DNA from: an uncultured bacterium
GTDB taxonomy: Bacteria; Elusimicrobiota; Elusimicrobia; Elusimicrobiales; Elusimicrobiaceae
NCBI GenBank assembly: GCA_949298795.1
Contig: CASFXV010000012.1
Coordinates: forward strand, 1 to 43,281
Direction: 5' to 3'
DNA: 43,281 nt
In this document: positions 22,131 through 30,386 of the stretch, piece after piece
How the letters are laid out: every line of letters starts with the position of its first letter
How positions within the stretch are numbered: the first letter of the stretch is position 1
Notes under the pieces: model-generated
The model's database searches: none
The model's input: only the letters and a program-made list of their open reading frames with translations
Told to the model about the DNA's origin: nothing
Program-made: the position numbers and the translations under genes

Positions 22131-23195
22131 TTATTTCATCACCGCGCTTAAAATGACAAAGAACGCAATTAATAATACAGCCCCCACGCCCACGGCGTGT
22201 TTGGCCCATTCTTTGCTTTTAATGCCCAGTTTGGAGGCGCAAATGATATTGGGAATGTTGCCCGGTATCAGCATGCCGCCGGATATAATCAAGCTCATGA
22301 GCAAGAAAGTAAGGGAGCGGGTGGTAATATCCGGGGTAACTTCTATAGCGGCCATGGTGGCATTGTCCAACACGGCGGAAAGCATGTTAATCCAATACAG
22401 CCAGCCGGCGGACAGTTTGGAAATGGTTTGCTGGGCAAGCGGTTTTAAACCGTCCCCCAAAAACACCAACGCCATAACAAACAGATATACTTTCCCGGCG
22501 CGCACGGCAATGCTTTTTACGCTGTGTTCATCGGTAGCGGCGGCGTCTTCTTTCACGCCGGGCGCGTTTTTAATGGTATCGGCGCGTATGGCGCTGGCCA
22601 ATAAGGAAACAAACACAACGCCACCTAAGATATACCAACCCAAATGTTCTATTAAGAACCAGAAATCCGCGTTGTGCGGCTCTCCGGACAGTTTGGATAA
22701 TACCACCGTGCCCAACGGTTCCCCAATGGCGGTTAACACGGCCCCCATGCCGATGGAATAACAGGCAAAAACCACCGTGCGGGTGCGGCCTTCCCGGTTG
22801 ATGGGAAGCATCATAACCACTTCAGACAAAATAAGCGCCGCAATAATGGCCGTAATAAAGCTGGACAGCATCCCCAGCAAAAACACAATTAAAAACAAAG
22901 TGGTTCTAAGCCCCAAAAAACCCACGGCTTTTTTGGCGGCTTTTTGCAAATGTTTATTGCAGTATTTAAATAATAATCCGGCAAAAAATACGGCTAAGGT
23001 AATTTTGATAGGGTCTTCCAGCGCGGTAAGCACCAGGCTCCCGCTCCAGCTTTTGGATACCGTAACAGCAAAAATGCCGCAGCAGAACAAAAAAGCTTCC
23101 AAATTTTCTTCCACTTTATGTACTGTAAGCGGCAGTAAAAGCACTACTAAAATAAGCAAAGACAAAGATGCCGTTTGCCACAGACCTAATTCCAT
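22131..23195 (-). CDS. DUF1646 family membrane transporter
   Basis: 354 aa, about ten hydrophobic segments. The sequence pattern (LPLTVHKVEENLEAFLFCCG, LGMLSSFITAIIAALILSE, GMGAVLTAIGEPLG, LDNATMAAIEVTPDI) fits the DUF1646 family, which belongs to the ion-transporter superfamily with NhaD/ArsB-like folds. The conserved polar breaks SSFITAI and LDNAT in helices are what one expects for a cation/proton or cation/solute carrier, but no substrate is known. A GAGGAATGAG ribosome-binding site precedes the ATG. The upstream leader holds a GC-rich hairpin (23240-23260). Confidence 0.85.
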   Translation of the reverse strand: MELGLWQTASLSLLILVVLLLPLTVHKVEENLEAFLFCCGIFAVTVSKSWSGSLVLTALEDPIKITLAVFFAGLLFKYCNKHLQKAAKKAVGFLGLRTTLFLIVFLLGMLSSFITAIIAALILSEVVMMLPINREGRTRTVVFACYSIGMGAVLTAIGEPLGTVVLSKLSGEPHNADFWFLIEHLGWYILGGVVFVSLLASAIRADTIKNAPGVKEDAAATDEHSVKSIAVRAGKVYLFVMALVFLGDGLKPLAQQTISKLSAGWLYWINMLSAVLDNATMAAIEVTPDITTRSLTFLLMSLIISGGMLIPGNIPNIICASKLGIKSKEWAKHAVGVGAVLLIAFFVILSAVMK

Positions 23196-23239
23196 ATAAT
23201 CTCATTCCTCTTCGTTTGCGGGGAACCCCCCGGTATAAT

Positions 23240-23260
23240 GGCCGCCCAAAACAGGCGGCC
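23240..23260 (-). other. GC hairpin in the 5' leader of the DUF1646 gene
   Basis: GGCCGCC (23240-23246) pairs perfectly with GGCGGCC (23254-23260) around a CAAAACA loop, between the likely TATAAT promoter near 23270 (minus strand) and the ribosome-binding site. No T-run follows. It may be a regulatory leader stem; no known riboswitch is recognised. Confidence 0.5.
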
Positions 23261-23340
23261 ATGTACAAATTATATAAAAAACGTTGTTTTGTTGGGGGAA
23301 TTTTACTTTAGCGGCTTTTCTTTTTTGGTCTTGTTAAATA

Positions 23341-23349
23341 TGGTACAAT
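23341..23349 (+). promoter_or_regulatory. Extended -10 promoter of tRNA-Glu
   Basis: TGGTACAAT ends 10 nt before the mature tRNA 5' end; no convincing -35. Confidence 0.55.
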
Positions 23350-23358
23350 TTATATGTT

Positions 23359-23432
23359 GTCCCGTTCGTCTAGTGGTCCAGGACGCCGCCCTCTCAAGGC
23401 GGAGATCACGAGTTCGAATCTCGTACGGGACG
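23359..23432 (+). tRNA. tRNA-Glu (CTC)
   Basis: Acceptor GTCCCGT / ACGGGAC with discriminator G, anticodon stem CCGCC / GGCGG with loop CTCTCAA (anticodon CTC), T loop TTCGAAT. CCA is not encoded (TAT follows). Confidence 0.96.
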
Positions 23433-23474
23433 TATTTTTATTACTTACTTTCAAGCGGGTTTTATTTTAAATTA

Positions 23475-23502
23475 AAAACGGGCCTTTTAAAAGGCCCGTT
23501 TT
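23475..23502. terminator. Bidirectional terminator between tRNA-Glu and the ankyrin gene
   Basis: A perfect 28-bp palindrome, arms AAAACGGGCCTTTT; stops tRNA-Glu on the plus strand and the ankyrin lipoprotein gene (stop at 23518) on the minus strand. Confidence 0.88.
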
Positions 23503-23517
23503 GCATTTAGGCAATAA

Positions 23518-24177
23518 TTAATACATTATTGGTAAGGTTTGCGCTTGCAAAGCTTGCGCTACAGCGGGGTTGTGATTATATTGTTGGGCTACGGTGAATG
23601 CGGTCCAGCCGTTGGGCGCTTGATAGGAGGGGTCCGCCCCGGCTTGTAATAAAAGCTGTATGCTTTCCGGGCTGGTGGCGGATATGGCGCAGAACATCAG
23701 CGGCGTCATGCCGTTTTCTCCTATGGTATCCACTTTGGCGCCATGGGCTAAAAGGGTTTGCGTCATTTTGGGGCTGATGGCGCAGGCGGAGGCTACTAAC
23801 GGGGCCCCCTGCGCGTTAACCGCATTTACGTCCGCCCCGGCGCGCAGGAAAGCGTCAACCGTTTCCGGGTCCGGGTATTTGGTTTGGGTTAAATAAACAA
23901 CCAATGCGGTTTGGCCTTTTTCGTCACGGGCGTTAGGGTCGGCCCCTTTTTCAAGCATAGCCATGATGTCTTGCGGTTTTTGGGTGGTAATGGCTTGTAA
24001 AAAGCTGGCATTATCCACCCCGGCTATGGCGCGTTGGCGGGCGATGGCTTTTGGGGCGGCCTCCGGGGCTAATTTATCGGAAAATTCTCTAAGCGGTTTT
24101 AAAAATCCGTCATCTCCGCAAGCGGCGGCTAGCGGCAGTATGGCGGCAATAGATAACAAAAAGAAATATTTTTTCAT
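23518..24177 (-). CDS. Ankyrin-repeat lipoprotein
   Basis: 219 aa. Signal peptide MKKYFFLLSIAAILPLAAAC with the modified cysteine at 20, then a short linker and four ankyrin-type repeats; the helices show the expected GADPNARDEKGQTALVVYL, GADVNAVNAQGAPLV, GAKVDTIGENGMTPLMF and GADPSYQAPNGWTAFTVA pattern. Ankyrin stacks bind proteins; the partner is unknown. It should face the periplasm or cell surface. GGAGGATAC directly before ATG 24177 fixes the start; a longer frame from 24249 would put extra residues before the signal peptide. It diverges from ychF across a palindrome (24245-24260). Confidence 0.88.
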   Translation of the reverse strand: MKKYFFLLSIAAILPLAAACGDDGFLKPLREFSDKLAPEAAPKAIARQRAIAGVDNASFLQAITTQKPQDIMAMLEKGADPNARDEKGQTALVVYLTQTKYPDPETVDAFLRAGADVNAVNAQGAPLVASACAISPKMTQTLLAHGAKVDTIGENGMTPLMFCAISATSPESIQLLLQAGADPSYQAPNGWTAFTVAQQYNHNPAVAQALQAQTLPIMY

Positions 24178-24244
24178 GTATCCTCCACCCGGCAGGGTAT
24201 CTTCTATTAGTATACAAAATAATATACGGTGTTTTTCCCTAAAG

Positions 24245-24260
24245 CCCAAACATGTTTGGG
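24245..24260. promoter_or_regulatory. 16-bp perfect palindrome between divergent ychF and ankyrin genes
   Basis: CCCAAACATGTTTGGG. It covers the -35 region of the plus-strand promoter (-10 at 24267-24272) and supplies a TTGGGC that sits 17 bp from TATATT on the minus strand. This is the geometry of an operator for a dimeric repressor, but no regulator is identified. Confidence 0.5.
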
Positions 24261-24263
24261 AAA

Positions 24264-24272
24264 TGCTAAAAT
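24264..24272 (+). promoter_or_regulatory. Extended -10 promoter of ychF
   Basis: TGCTAAAAT, 36 nt before ATG 24309, with GAAGGAG between. Confidence 0.55.
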
Positions 24273-24308
24273 ATACATATTATCACTTGTTTTTGAAGGA
24301 GATTTTTC

Positions 24309-25382
24309 ATGGAAATTGGCATTGTAGGCCTGCCCAATGTGGGCAAATCCACTCTGTTTAACGCGCTTACGCAGGCCGGCGCGGAAGCAAGCAACTATCC
24401 TTTTTGCACCATAGAGCCCAATGTAGGCATCGTGCCGATACCGGATAAACGCTTGGACGCTTTGTTTGATTTATTTAAACCCCCAAAGAAAACCGCCGCT
24501 TTTATTAAATTTGTAGACATTGCCGGCATTGTAAAAGGCGCCAGCAAAGGGGAAGGGTTGGGAAATAAATTTTTAGCCAATATCCGCGAGGTGGACGCCG
24601 TTATCCACGTGGTGCGTTTGTTTGAAGATGAAAACGTTACCCACGTAATGAATTCCGTGGACCCCCTGCGTGATATTGAAATTATTAATACCGAACTTAT
24701 GCTGGCCGATTTGGAAACCGCCACCAAAATTTGCGACCGCCTGGCCAGCAACGCCAAAAGCGGCAAAAAAGAAGCCGTAGCCGCTTATGAAACCATGAAA
24801 ACCATTAAAGAGGCTTTGGAAAACGGGAAACCGGTTTCTTCTTTAGGGCTGGAACCGGAAGTATTAAAAGAATACCAGTTTTTAACTTCCAAACCGGTTT
24901 TGTATGTAGGCAATAATTCTGAAAAACGCAACGTGGAAAATGCCGAAAAAGTGGCCAAATACGCCCGGGAAACAGGGGCCGGGTTTGTGGAGCTTTGCGT
25001 AAAATTTGAAGCGGAAATAGCGGAATTTTCCGAAGAGGAAAAACACGCTTTCTTGGAAGAAACCGGCAGCGATTACACCGGGCTTGAAAAAATTGTGCGC
25101 GAAGGCATGAAGCTGCTTCATTTGTGCACCTATTTTACCGCCGGGAGTGAAGTGGAAGTGCGCAGCTGGCTGATTCCGGTGGGCTGCACGGCCCCGCAGG
25201 CGGCGGGCAAAATCCACAGTGATTTTGAAAAAGGCTTTATCCGCGCCGAAGTGTATACTTTTGACGATCTCATGCAATACAAAAGTGAAAAAGCGTTAAA
25301 AGAACACGGCCTGGTGCGCTCGGAAGGGAAAGATTATATTGTAAAGGACGGCGACATCTGCCTGTTTAAACTCAATGTCTGA
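24309..25382 (+). CDS. ychF: Redox-regulated ATPase YchF (Obg-like)
   Basis: 357 aa, a ribosome-associated Obg-like P-loop ATPase. G1 loop GLPNVGKST, Switch II DIAGIVKGASKGEGLGNKFL and NNSE in place of the GTPase NKxD motif, which is why this family prefers ATP. The C-terminal TGS domain (APQAAGKIHSDFEKGFIRAEV) is intact. First of a tight run: the stop overlaps the next start by 8 nt. Confidence 0.96.
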   Translation: MEIGIVGLPNVGKSTLFNALTQAGAEASNYPFCTIEPNVGIVPIPDKRLDALFDLFKPPKKTAAFIKFVDIAGIVKGASKGEGLGNKFLANIREVDAVIHVVRLFEDENVTHVMNSVDPLRDIEIINTELMLADLETATKICDRLASNAKSGKKEAVAAYETMKTIKEALENGKPVSSLGLEPEVLKEYQFLTSKPVLYVGNNSEKRNVENAEKVAKYARETGAGFVELCVKFEAEIAEFSEEEKHAFLEETGSDYTGLEKIVREGMKLLHLCTYFTAGSEVEVRSWLIPVGCTAPQAAGKIHSDFEKGFIRAEVYTFDDLMQYKSEKALKEHGLVRSEGKDYIVKDGDICLFKLNV

Positions 25383-26598
25383 TTTTTCTTGCAAACATTT
25401 TAAAGAATGCGGCGGCTGCGCCCTGTTGGATTTAACTTATCCCCAGCAAGTGCAAAAAAAGAAAGAGCATTTGTCTGCCCTTTTGCAGGATTTTTGGGCG
25501 CAGGATATTCCCGTTACGCTGACGGACGAGCCGCGCTACTTTCGCAATAAAGTGGAGCTTGGTTTTTGCCATCAGGTAAAGTGGGACCCGAACTACAACA
25601 AAAAAGATCCCGCCAACAAAACCCGCCCGCTGGTGTTTGAGCAGGCCCTTGGCTTTAAATTAAAAGGCAAGTGGGACCGGGCCGTAGACATTGAAGAATG
25701 CTTTTTGTTTGATGACAAACTGATTTCTTTGTTAAACGCCGTGCGCGCCTGGGCGCAAGCGCAAAATCTGCCGTATTATGACCAACGCAAACACACCGGC
25801 ATATTGCGGCATTTAATGGTGCGTGAGGGAAAAAATACGGGGGAAGGCCTCGTTGTGCTGTTTGTTACCAATGATTTTGACGAGAAATCCTTCGTTGCCG
25901 CGGTGGAAAGCATATATCCGTCTTTTAGCGTTATGTCCGCTGTCAATACCGGCCTAGCCGATACCGCGGCCCCGGAAAGCTTAAAAGTATTAAAAGGCAA
26001 AGATTTTTTTGTGGAAAAGATTTTGCTTTCCAACGCCTCCGGCCAAACGGAGCGGGAGGTATTGTTTAAGCTGTCCGCCCAGTCTTTTTTTCAAACCAAT
26101 ACCAAAACGGCGCAAAAGATGTACTCCCGCGTGCGCGGGCTGGTAAAACAAATTGCGCCCAAAATTATTTATGACTTATACGGCGGGGCGGGCAGTTTCA
26201 GCCTTTCCTGCGCGGACTTATGCCAAAAAAGCATTTGCGTGGAAAGCGTAGCCCCCGCCATTTATAACGGGTTGGAAAACGCCAAATTAAACGGGGTGGA
26301 AAACGTTCAGTTTTTCTGTTCCCGCGTGGAAGATTTTGTAAAACAGCATACCATAGAGAAAAAAGACGCCCTGATTATTTTGGACCCGCCCCGCGGCGGC
26401 ATGCACCCCAAAGCGGTGAAAGCAGTGGCGGAATCCGGCGTGAAAAACGTTTTGTATATCTCCTGCAACCCGGTTGCGTTGGCCGCTGAGTTAAAAACCC
26501 TCACGCAGGCGTATCAAATCACGGGCGTGGAAGCGTTTGACTTTTTCCCTCACAGCCAGCATATAGAAACGCTGGTACAGCTGAAGCTTAAGGAATAG
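25375..26598 (+). CDS. RumA/TrmA-type 23S rRNA or tRNA (uracil-5)-methyltransferase
   Basis: 407 aa. An N-terminal iron-sulfur site is suggested by CKHFKECGGCALLD (C6, C12, C15, with IEECF as the fourth ligand), as in RlmD. No separate TRAM domain is obvious at the N-terminus. The SAM domain shows DLYGGAGSFSL, LDPPRGG and the catalytic-Cys block YISCNP. Family members make m5U in 23S rRNA or tRNA; which target is used here is not decidable. It overlaps ychF (8 nt) and precedes the GNAT gene by 4 nt. Confidence 0.9.
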   Translation: MSDFSCKHFKECGGCALLDLTYPQQVQKKKEHLSALLQDFWAQDIPVTLTDEPRYFRNKVELGFCHQVKWDPNYNKKDPANKTRPLVFEQALGFKLKGKWDRAVDIEECFLFDDKLISLLNAVRAWAQAQNLPYYDQRKHTGILRHLMVREGKNTGEGLVVLFVTNDFDEKSFVAAVESIYPSFSVMSAVNTGLADTAAPESLKVLKGKDFFVEKILLSNASGQTEREVLFKLSAQSFFQTNTKTAQKMYSRVRGLVKQIAPKIIYDLYGGAGSFSLSCADLCQKSICVESVAPAIYNGLENAKLNGVENVQFFCSRVEDFVKQHTIEKKDALIILDPPRGGMHPKAVKAVAESGVKNVLYISCNPVALAAELKTLTQAYQITGVEAFDFFPHSQHIETLVQLKLKE

Positions 26599-26602
26599 TT
26601 TT

Positions 26603-27106
26603 ATGTTCATCCGCCCGGAAACCCCGGCCGATTACCCGGCTGTTTATGCCTTTGTCCAAACCGCGTTTGAAACCGCCAAAGTGTCCAACGGGCAGGAGCA
26701 GGAGTTTGTAAACACGCTGCGCCAAAGCCCCCGTTATTTGCCGGACTTGGCTCTTGTGGGGGAAGAATCCGGCCGGCTGGCGGCCTATATCATGCTTACC
26801 CGCCTGCTGCTAGCCAAGCCGCACAAGGTTAACGGGCTTTTGCTGGCCCCGCTGGCGGTGGAAGAAAAATCCCGCCGGCACGGGTTGGGGGCGCAAATCG
26901 TGCGTACGGCTTTGCAAAAAGCCAAACGGCAAGGTTACCAGGCCGTTTGCTTGGTGGGGGACCCGGCCTATTACGGGCGTTTCGGTTTCACCCGGTTAGA
27001 CAGCCTGGGCGCCGCGTGCAACCGGCAGATTCCGGCGGCCTATGCCTTAGGGCTGGAGTTTGTCCCCGGCGTATTATCCGGGGCGGAAATTGATTTTTTA
27101 GGATAA
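26603..27106 (+). CDS. GNAT family N-acetyltransferase (YhbS-like)
   Basis: 167 aa with the GNAT fold pattern: an N-terminal IRPETPADYPAVYAFV strand/helix, LLLAPLAVEEKSRRHGLGAQIVRTAL (acetyl-CoA pyrophosphate loop R-x-x-G-x-G/A) and VCLVGDPAYYGRFGFTRL. The YYGRFGF block is typical of YhbS-like acetyltransferases. Substrate unknown. Four nt after the preceding stop and four nt before pcrA, so it is part of the ychF-pcrA operon. Confidence 0.88.
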   Translation: MFIRPETPADYPAVYAFVQTAFETAKVSNGQEQEFVNTLRQSPRYLPDLALVGEESGRLAAYIMLTRLLLAKPHKVNGLLLAPLAVEEKSRRHGLGAQIVRTALQKAKRQGYQAVCLVGDPAYYGRFGFTRLDSLGAACNRQIPAAYALGLEFVPGVLSGAEIDFLG

Positions 27107-27110
27107 AAAA

Positions 27111-29576
27111 ATGAGTTTAGAAGAAGCTTTAAAATCATTAAACCCGCAGCAGTTAGAAGCCGTTCATTATGACGGCGGACCCTGCTTAATTGTGGCCGGC
27201 GCGGGCACCGGCAAAACCAAAACGCTGACTACCAAAATAGCCAAGCTGATAGCGGACGGATACAATCCGTTTCGCATTTTGGCGGTTACGTTTACCAATA
27301 AAGCCGCGCAGGAAATGCGCGAGCGCGTGGAAGCGCTGGAACCGGGCGCCGGCAGCCGGGTGTGGATACACACGTTTCACTCTTTGGGCGTGCGCATGCT
27401 TCGCCAGCATGCGGAGAAGTTGGGCCTTACGCGGGATTTTGCCATTTATGATGACAGCGACCAAAAAAAGGTGGTCAGCCTGATTTTGGAACAAATGGGC
27501 ATTAAAGACCCTAAAAAAGAAATTAACCAAATTGTGTCTTTAATTTCCCGCGCCAAAGATGATTTGGTCTCTCCGGATGCGATGATGCAGTCCGCCGCCG
27601 CTTCCGGGTTGGATTATAAAATCCGCGCGGCGCAAGTGTATAAAACATACGAGCAACGCCTTAAATCCGCCGGCGCGTTGGACTTTGGAGACCTGCTTGT
27701 AAAAACCGTGGAACTGCTAAGAGACCACGAAGACGTAAAAAATTATTATCAGGAGCTTTTCCAATACATACTGGTGGACGAATACCAAGACACCAACCAT
27801 ACCCAATACATGATTACCCGCATGCTGGCCGCCAAACACCGCAAGCTGTGCGTGGTGGGGGACCCGGACCAAAGCATTTATTCCTGGCGCGGGGCCAATA
27901 TCCGCAATATTTTGGAATTTGAAAAAGATTTTAAAGACGCCAAAACCATCACGTTGGAGCAGAATTACCGTTCCACCAAAGTAATTTTGGACGCGTCCAA
28001 CCAATTAATCACCAAAAACAAAAAGCGCAAAGAAAAAAGCCTGTTTACGGACAAGACCTCCGGCGACCCTATTGAAGTGCGTGAACTGCTTACCGAAGGG
28101 GAAGAAGCCCGCTGGGTCAGCCAGCACATCAAACAGCTGGTGGAAGAAGACGGTGCCAGTTTAAAAGATATTGCCGTCTTTTACCGCACCAACGCCCAAA
28201 GCCGCAGCTTTGAAGACCGCTTCCGCCAATACCAAATTCCATACCGTCTGGTGGGAACCGTGCGCTTTTATGACCGTAAAGAAATTAAAGATATTTTATG
28301 CTACGCGCGCATTTTAATTAACCCGGCCGATAACGTCAGCCTGCTCCGTATTATCAACACGCCCACCCGCGGCTTGGGCAAGGTGGCGCAGGACCGGTTA
28401 AGCGCGTATGCGGAAGGGAAACAGATTTCCCTTTTTGAGGCTTTATCCCAAGCCCCGTATGTGGAAGGGCTTAGCTCCGCCGCGTGCAAAGCGGCGTTAA
28501 ATTTAGCCAAACTGTTTAACGGCTGGCGGCAGGATATGCTGCTGACGGACCCGGCCGATATTTTTAATAAAATTATGCAGGAATCCGGCTATTTGGCCGC
28601 CGTTCGGGCGGAAATGGAAAAAGACCCCGAAGCCGAAAGCCGCCTGCAGAACTTGGACGCTTTGGTCAACGCCGTTAAAGAATACGAAGAACGCTGCGAA
28701 AAAGGAGAGAAGGAACCGTCCGTTTCTGACTTTTTGCAGGAAATTTCCCTCTTGTCCGGTGAGGACGACTCCGCCGCCGCGGAAGGCGGCGCCGTTACGC
28801 TCATGACGGTGCACCTGGCCAAAGGGCTGGAATTTAACAATGTGTTTGTTACCGGGCTGGAGGAGGGCCTTTTCCCCATCGCCAAAGACGACGAAGACGA
28901 ATTGGAAGAAGAACGCCGCCTTTGCTACGTAGCCATGACGCGCGCGAGGGAAAAGCTGTTTATGTCTTACGCGCAAAGCCGCCGCAAATTTGGGCAGACG
29001 TATACAAACGTTCCTTCCCGCTTTTTATACGAATGCGGCCTGCTGGACGAAAGCGAGCGCGCAGAGCATGAAGCCCGTCAAGCCCGTTTTACGGATTTTA
29101 AAAGCAAATACGGTTTGTACGGCGGTACGGCTTCCGGCGGATATAATGGCGGACACTATGGCAATGGCTATTGGAAAGGAAAAAATAATTTTGGCGGGGG
29201 CCGTTCAGACGGGTTTGAAGGGTATGCGTCCGCCAGCCGTTTCCAAAAAAAGTATGACAGCCACGGCTATGAAATAGAAGATAATGATGATTTGGATTAT
29301 ACGTCCTCTTACCGCGGGTCTTCCGGGCTGGGGTCTTTGTATTCCCGCCCGCAGGCATCTTCCCGCCCGGCGTTTGAGCCGCCGACAAAGCAGAAACCTC
29401 CCCAAAAAAATGCGGACGGCGTGGCCGTGGGGGGACTGGTGAAACACGGGGTGTTTGGGCAGGGCAAAATCGTGCAGATTGCCGGCTCCGGAGAGAGCGC
29501 CAAAATTACCGTTTTGTTTGGCAACGGCGTGCGGCGCACCTTTATGCTTAAATTCGCCCCGCTGGAAATACTGTAA
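27111..29576 (+). CDS. pcrA: ATP-dependent 3'-5' DNA helicase PcrA/UvrD
   Basis: 821 aa, superfamily 1A helicase for repair and removal of protein roadblocks. Helicase motifs in order: GAGTGKT (Walker A), VTFTNKAA (Ia), VDEYQDTN (II), VVGDPDQSIYSWRGA (III), EQNYRST (IV), TVHLAKGLEFNNVFV (V) and LCYVAMTRA (VI). After the core comes a Gly/Tyr/Asn-rich linker of about 60 residues (around 660-720) that is not conserved in general, then the C-terminal Tudor-like PcrA domain with GLVKHGVFGQGKI. Last gene of its operon and followed by a hairpin. Confidence 0.96.
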   Translation: MSLEEALKSLNPQQLEAVHYDGGPCLIVAGAGTGKTKTLTTKIAKLIADGYNPFRILAVTFTNKAAQEMRERVEALEPGAGSRVWIHTFHSLGVRMLRQHAEKLGLTRDFAIYDDSDQKKVVSLILEQMGIKDPKKEINQIVSLISRAKDDLVSPDAMMQSAAASGLDYKIRAAQVYKTYEQRLKSAGALDFGDLLVKTVELLRDHEDVKNYYQELFQYILVDEYQDTNHTQYMITRMLAAKHRKLCVVGDPDQSIYSWRGANIRNILEFEKDFKDAKTITLEQNYRSTKVILDASNQLITKNKKRKEKSLFTDKTSGDPIEVRELLTEGEEARWVSQHIKQLVEEDGASLKDIAVFYRTNAQSRSFEDRFRQYQIPYRLVGTVRFYDRKEIKDILCYARILINPADNVSLLRIINTPTRGLGKVAQDRLSAYAEGKQISLFEALSQAPYVEGLSSAACKAALNLAKLFNGWRQDMLLTDPADIFNKIMQESGYLAAVRAEMEKDPEAESRLQNLDALVNAVKEYEERCEKGEKEPSVSDFLQEISLLSGEDDSAAAEGGAVTLMTVHLAKGLEFNNVFVTGLEEGLFPIAKDDEDELEEERRLCYVAMTRAREKLFMSYAQSRRKFGQTYTNVPSRFLYECGLLDESERAEHEARQARFTDFKSKYGLYGGTASGGYNGGHYGNGYWKGKNNFGGGRSDGFEGYASASRFQKKYDSHGYEIEDNDDLDYTSSYRGSSGLGSLYSRPQASSRPAFEPPTKQKPPQKNADGVAVGGLVKHGVFGQGKIVQIAGSGESAKITVLFGNGVRRTFMLKFAPLEIL

Positions 29577-29599
29577 TTTGCTGGGTTATCAAATAAAAA

Positions 29600-29628
29600 G
29601 CTCCCCTGTAACAAGGGGAGTTTTGTTT
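29600..29628. terminator. Terminator between convergent pcrA and a small membrane-protein gene
   Basis: CTCCCCT / AGGGGAG stem; T-runs on both strands. Confidence 0.85.
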
Positions 29629-29641
29629 CATTATTTAATTG

Positions 29642-30007
29642 TTATGCGGCAGCTAAAATAGCTCCTAAAGCGGCCAATATGGCCCCGCCAAAAAAGAACA
29701 CCGCAATAATGGGCAGTATGGCGATAAGTATGGTCAGCCAGCTGAACAGGGCGGACCAAAAAGCCATGCTTTTGGCTTCTGCCGGCAAGTCGTTTTTAAT
29801 CAAGTCCTGCGCGCGTAAAGACAGTATTAAAGCCGCCAGCGCAATGGCGATGGAAAAAAATCCCCCCGCGCAGGAAAAAATCACCGCCACCAGGGCCAGC
29901 GTAAAATGCGTGTTGATGCAGTTTTTGCCGTCGCGCGTGCAACGGCAATCGTCCCGTTGGGCCGGATCATTCTTGCAGGTGTGGCAAGTATTTTCTTCTT
30001 GTGTCAT
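29642..30007 (-). CDS. Small Cys-rich membrane protein, unknown
   Basis: 121 aa, not recognised. The N-terminal 30 residues carry six cysteines in the pattern CHTCKND...DDCRCTRDGKNC, perhaps a metal or disulfide cluster. Then come two or three hydrophobic segments (FTLALVAVIFSCAGGFFSIAIALAA; AFWSALFSWLTILIAILPIIAVFFFG) and a Ala-rich C-terminus. It has no signal peptide cleavage site. ATG 30007 has AAGGGGG before it; the in-frame ATG at 30055 lacks this. Diverges from gatC. The gene may encode a homologue of other small DUF proteins of Elusimicrobiota, but I cannot name a family. Confidence 0.65.
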   Translation of the reverse strand: MTQEENTCHTCKNDPAQRDDCRCTRDGKNCINTHFTLALVAVIFSCAGGFFSIAIALAALILSLRAQDLIKNDLPAEAKSMAFWSALFSWLTILIAILPIIAVFFFGGAILAALGAILAAA

Positions 30008-30103
30008 AATACCCCCTTGCCGCCGTGTGCGCGCGCAGCGCGCGTACCTAGCCAAGCGGCCCCATTATTATATAAAATATACTTTCTAGGAGTGCACAAA
30101 ACT

Positions 30104-30385
30104 ATGGAAATAACCAAAAAAGACGTAGAACTTTCCGGCAAATTGGCCAAAATGCAGGTAACCGGCCAAGAAGCCGATATTTATAAAGAACAGCTGGAAG
30201 CCCTGTTTAAATGGGTGGAAGAATTAAAAGCCGTAAATACGGACGGGGTGGAACTTACGCAAACCGCCCACAGCGCGCATATGCGCCATGACGAGCCTAA
30301 GCAGGACCTGGCCCTGGCCCGCACGCTTATTTCCGCTTTTAATGATGAGATGGACGACTGTGCCAAAGTAAAAAAGGTGCTTTAA
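30104..30385 (+). CDS. gatC: Asp/Glu-tRNA(Asn/Gln) amidotransferase subunit C
   Basis: 93 aa. The small subunit of the GatCAB amidotransferase that converts misacylated Glu-tRNA(Gln) or Asp-tRNA(Asn) to Gln- or Asn-tRNA. Pattern ITKKDVELSGKLAKMQVT...LEALFKWVEELKAVNTDGVE and HMRHDEP is typical. The start is ATG 30104; an in-frame ATG at 29906 lies opposite the membrane-protein gene and has no homology. AGGAG lies 11 nt upstream. One base before gatA. gatB is not in the window. Confidence 0.95.
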   Translation: MEITKKDVELSGKLAKMQVTGQEADIYKEQLEALFKWVEELKAVNTDGVELTQTAHSAHMRHDEPKQDLALARTLISAFNDEMDDCAKVKKVL

Positions 30386-30386
30386 T

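Noticed and set aside
29145..29290. Possible nonsense region or frameshift in the pcrA linker
   Set aside because: The frame is continuous and the C-terminal Tudor-like domain follows in the same frame.
29906..30103. Extended gatC start at 29906
   Set aside because: It would overlap the divergent membrane-protein gene, and the extra residues are not part of GatC; a ribosome-binding site lies before 30104.
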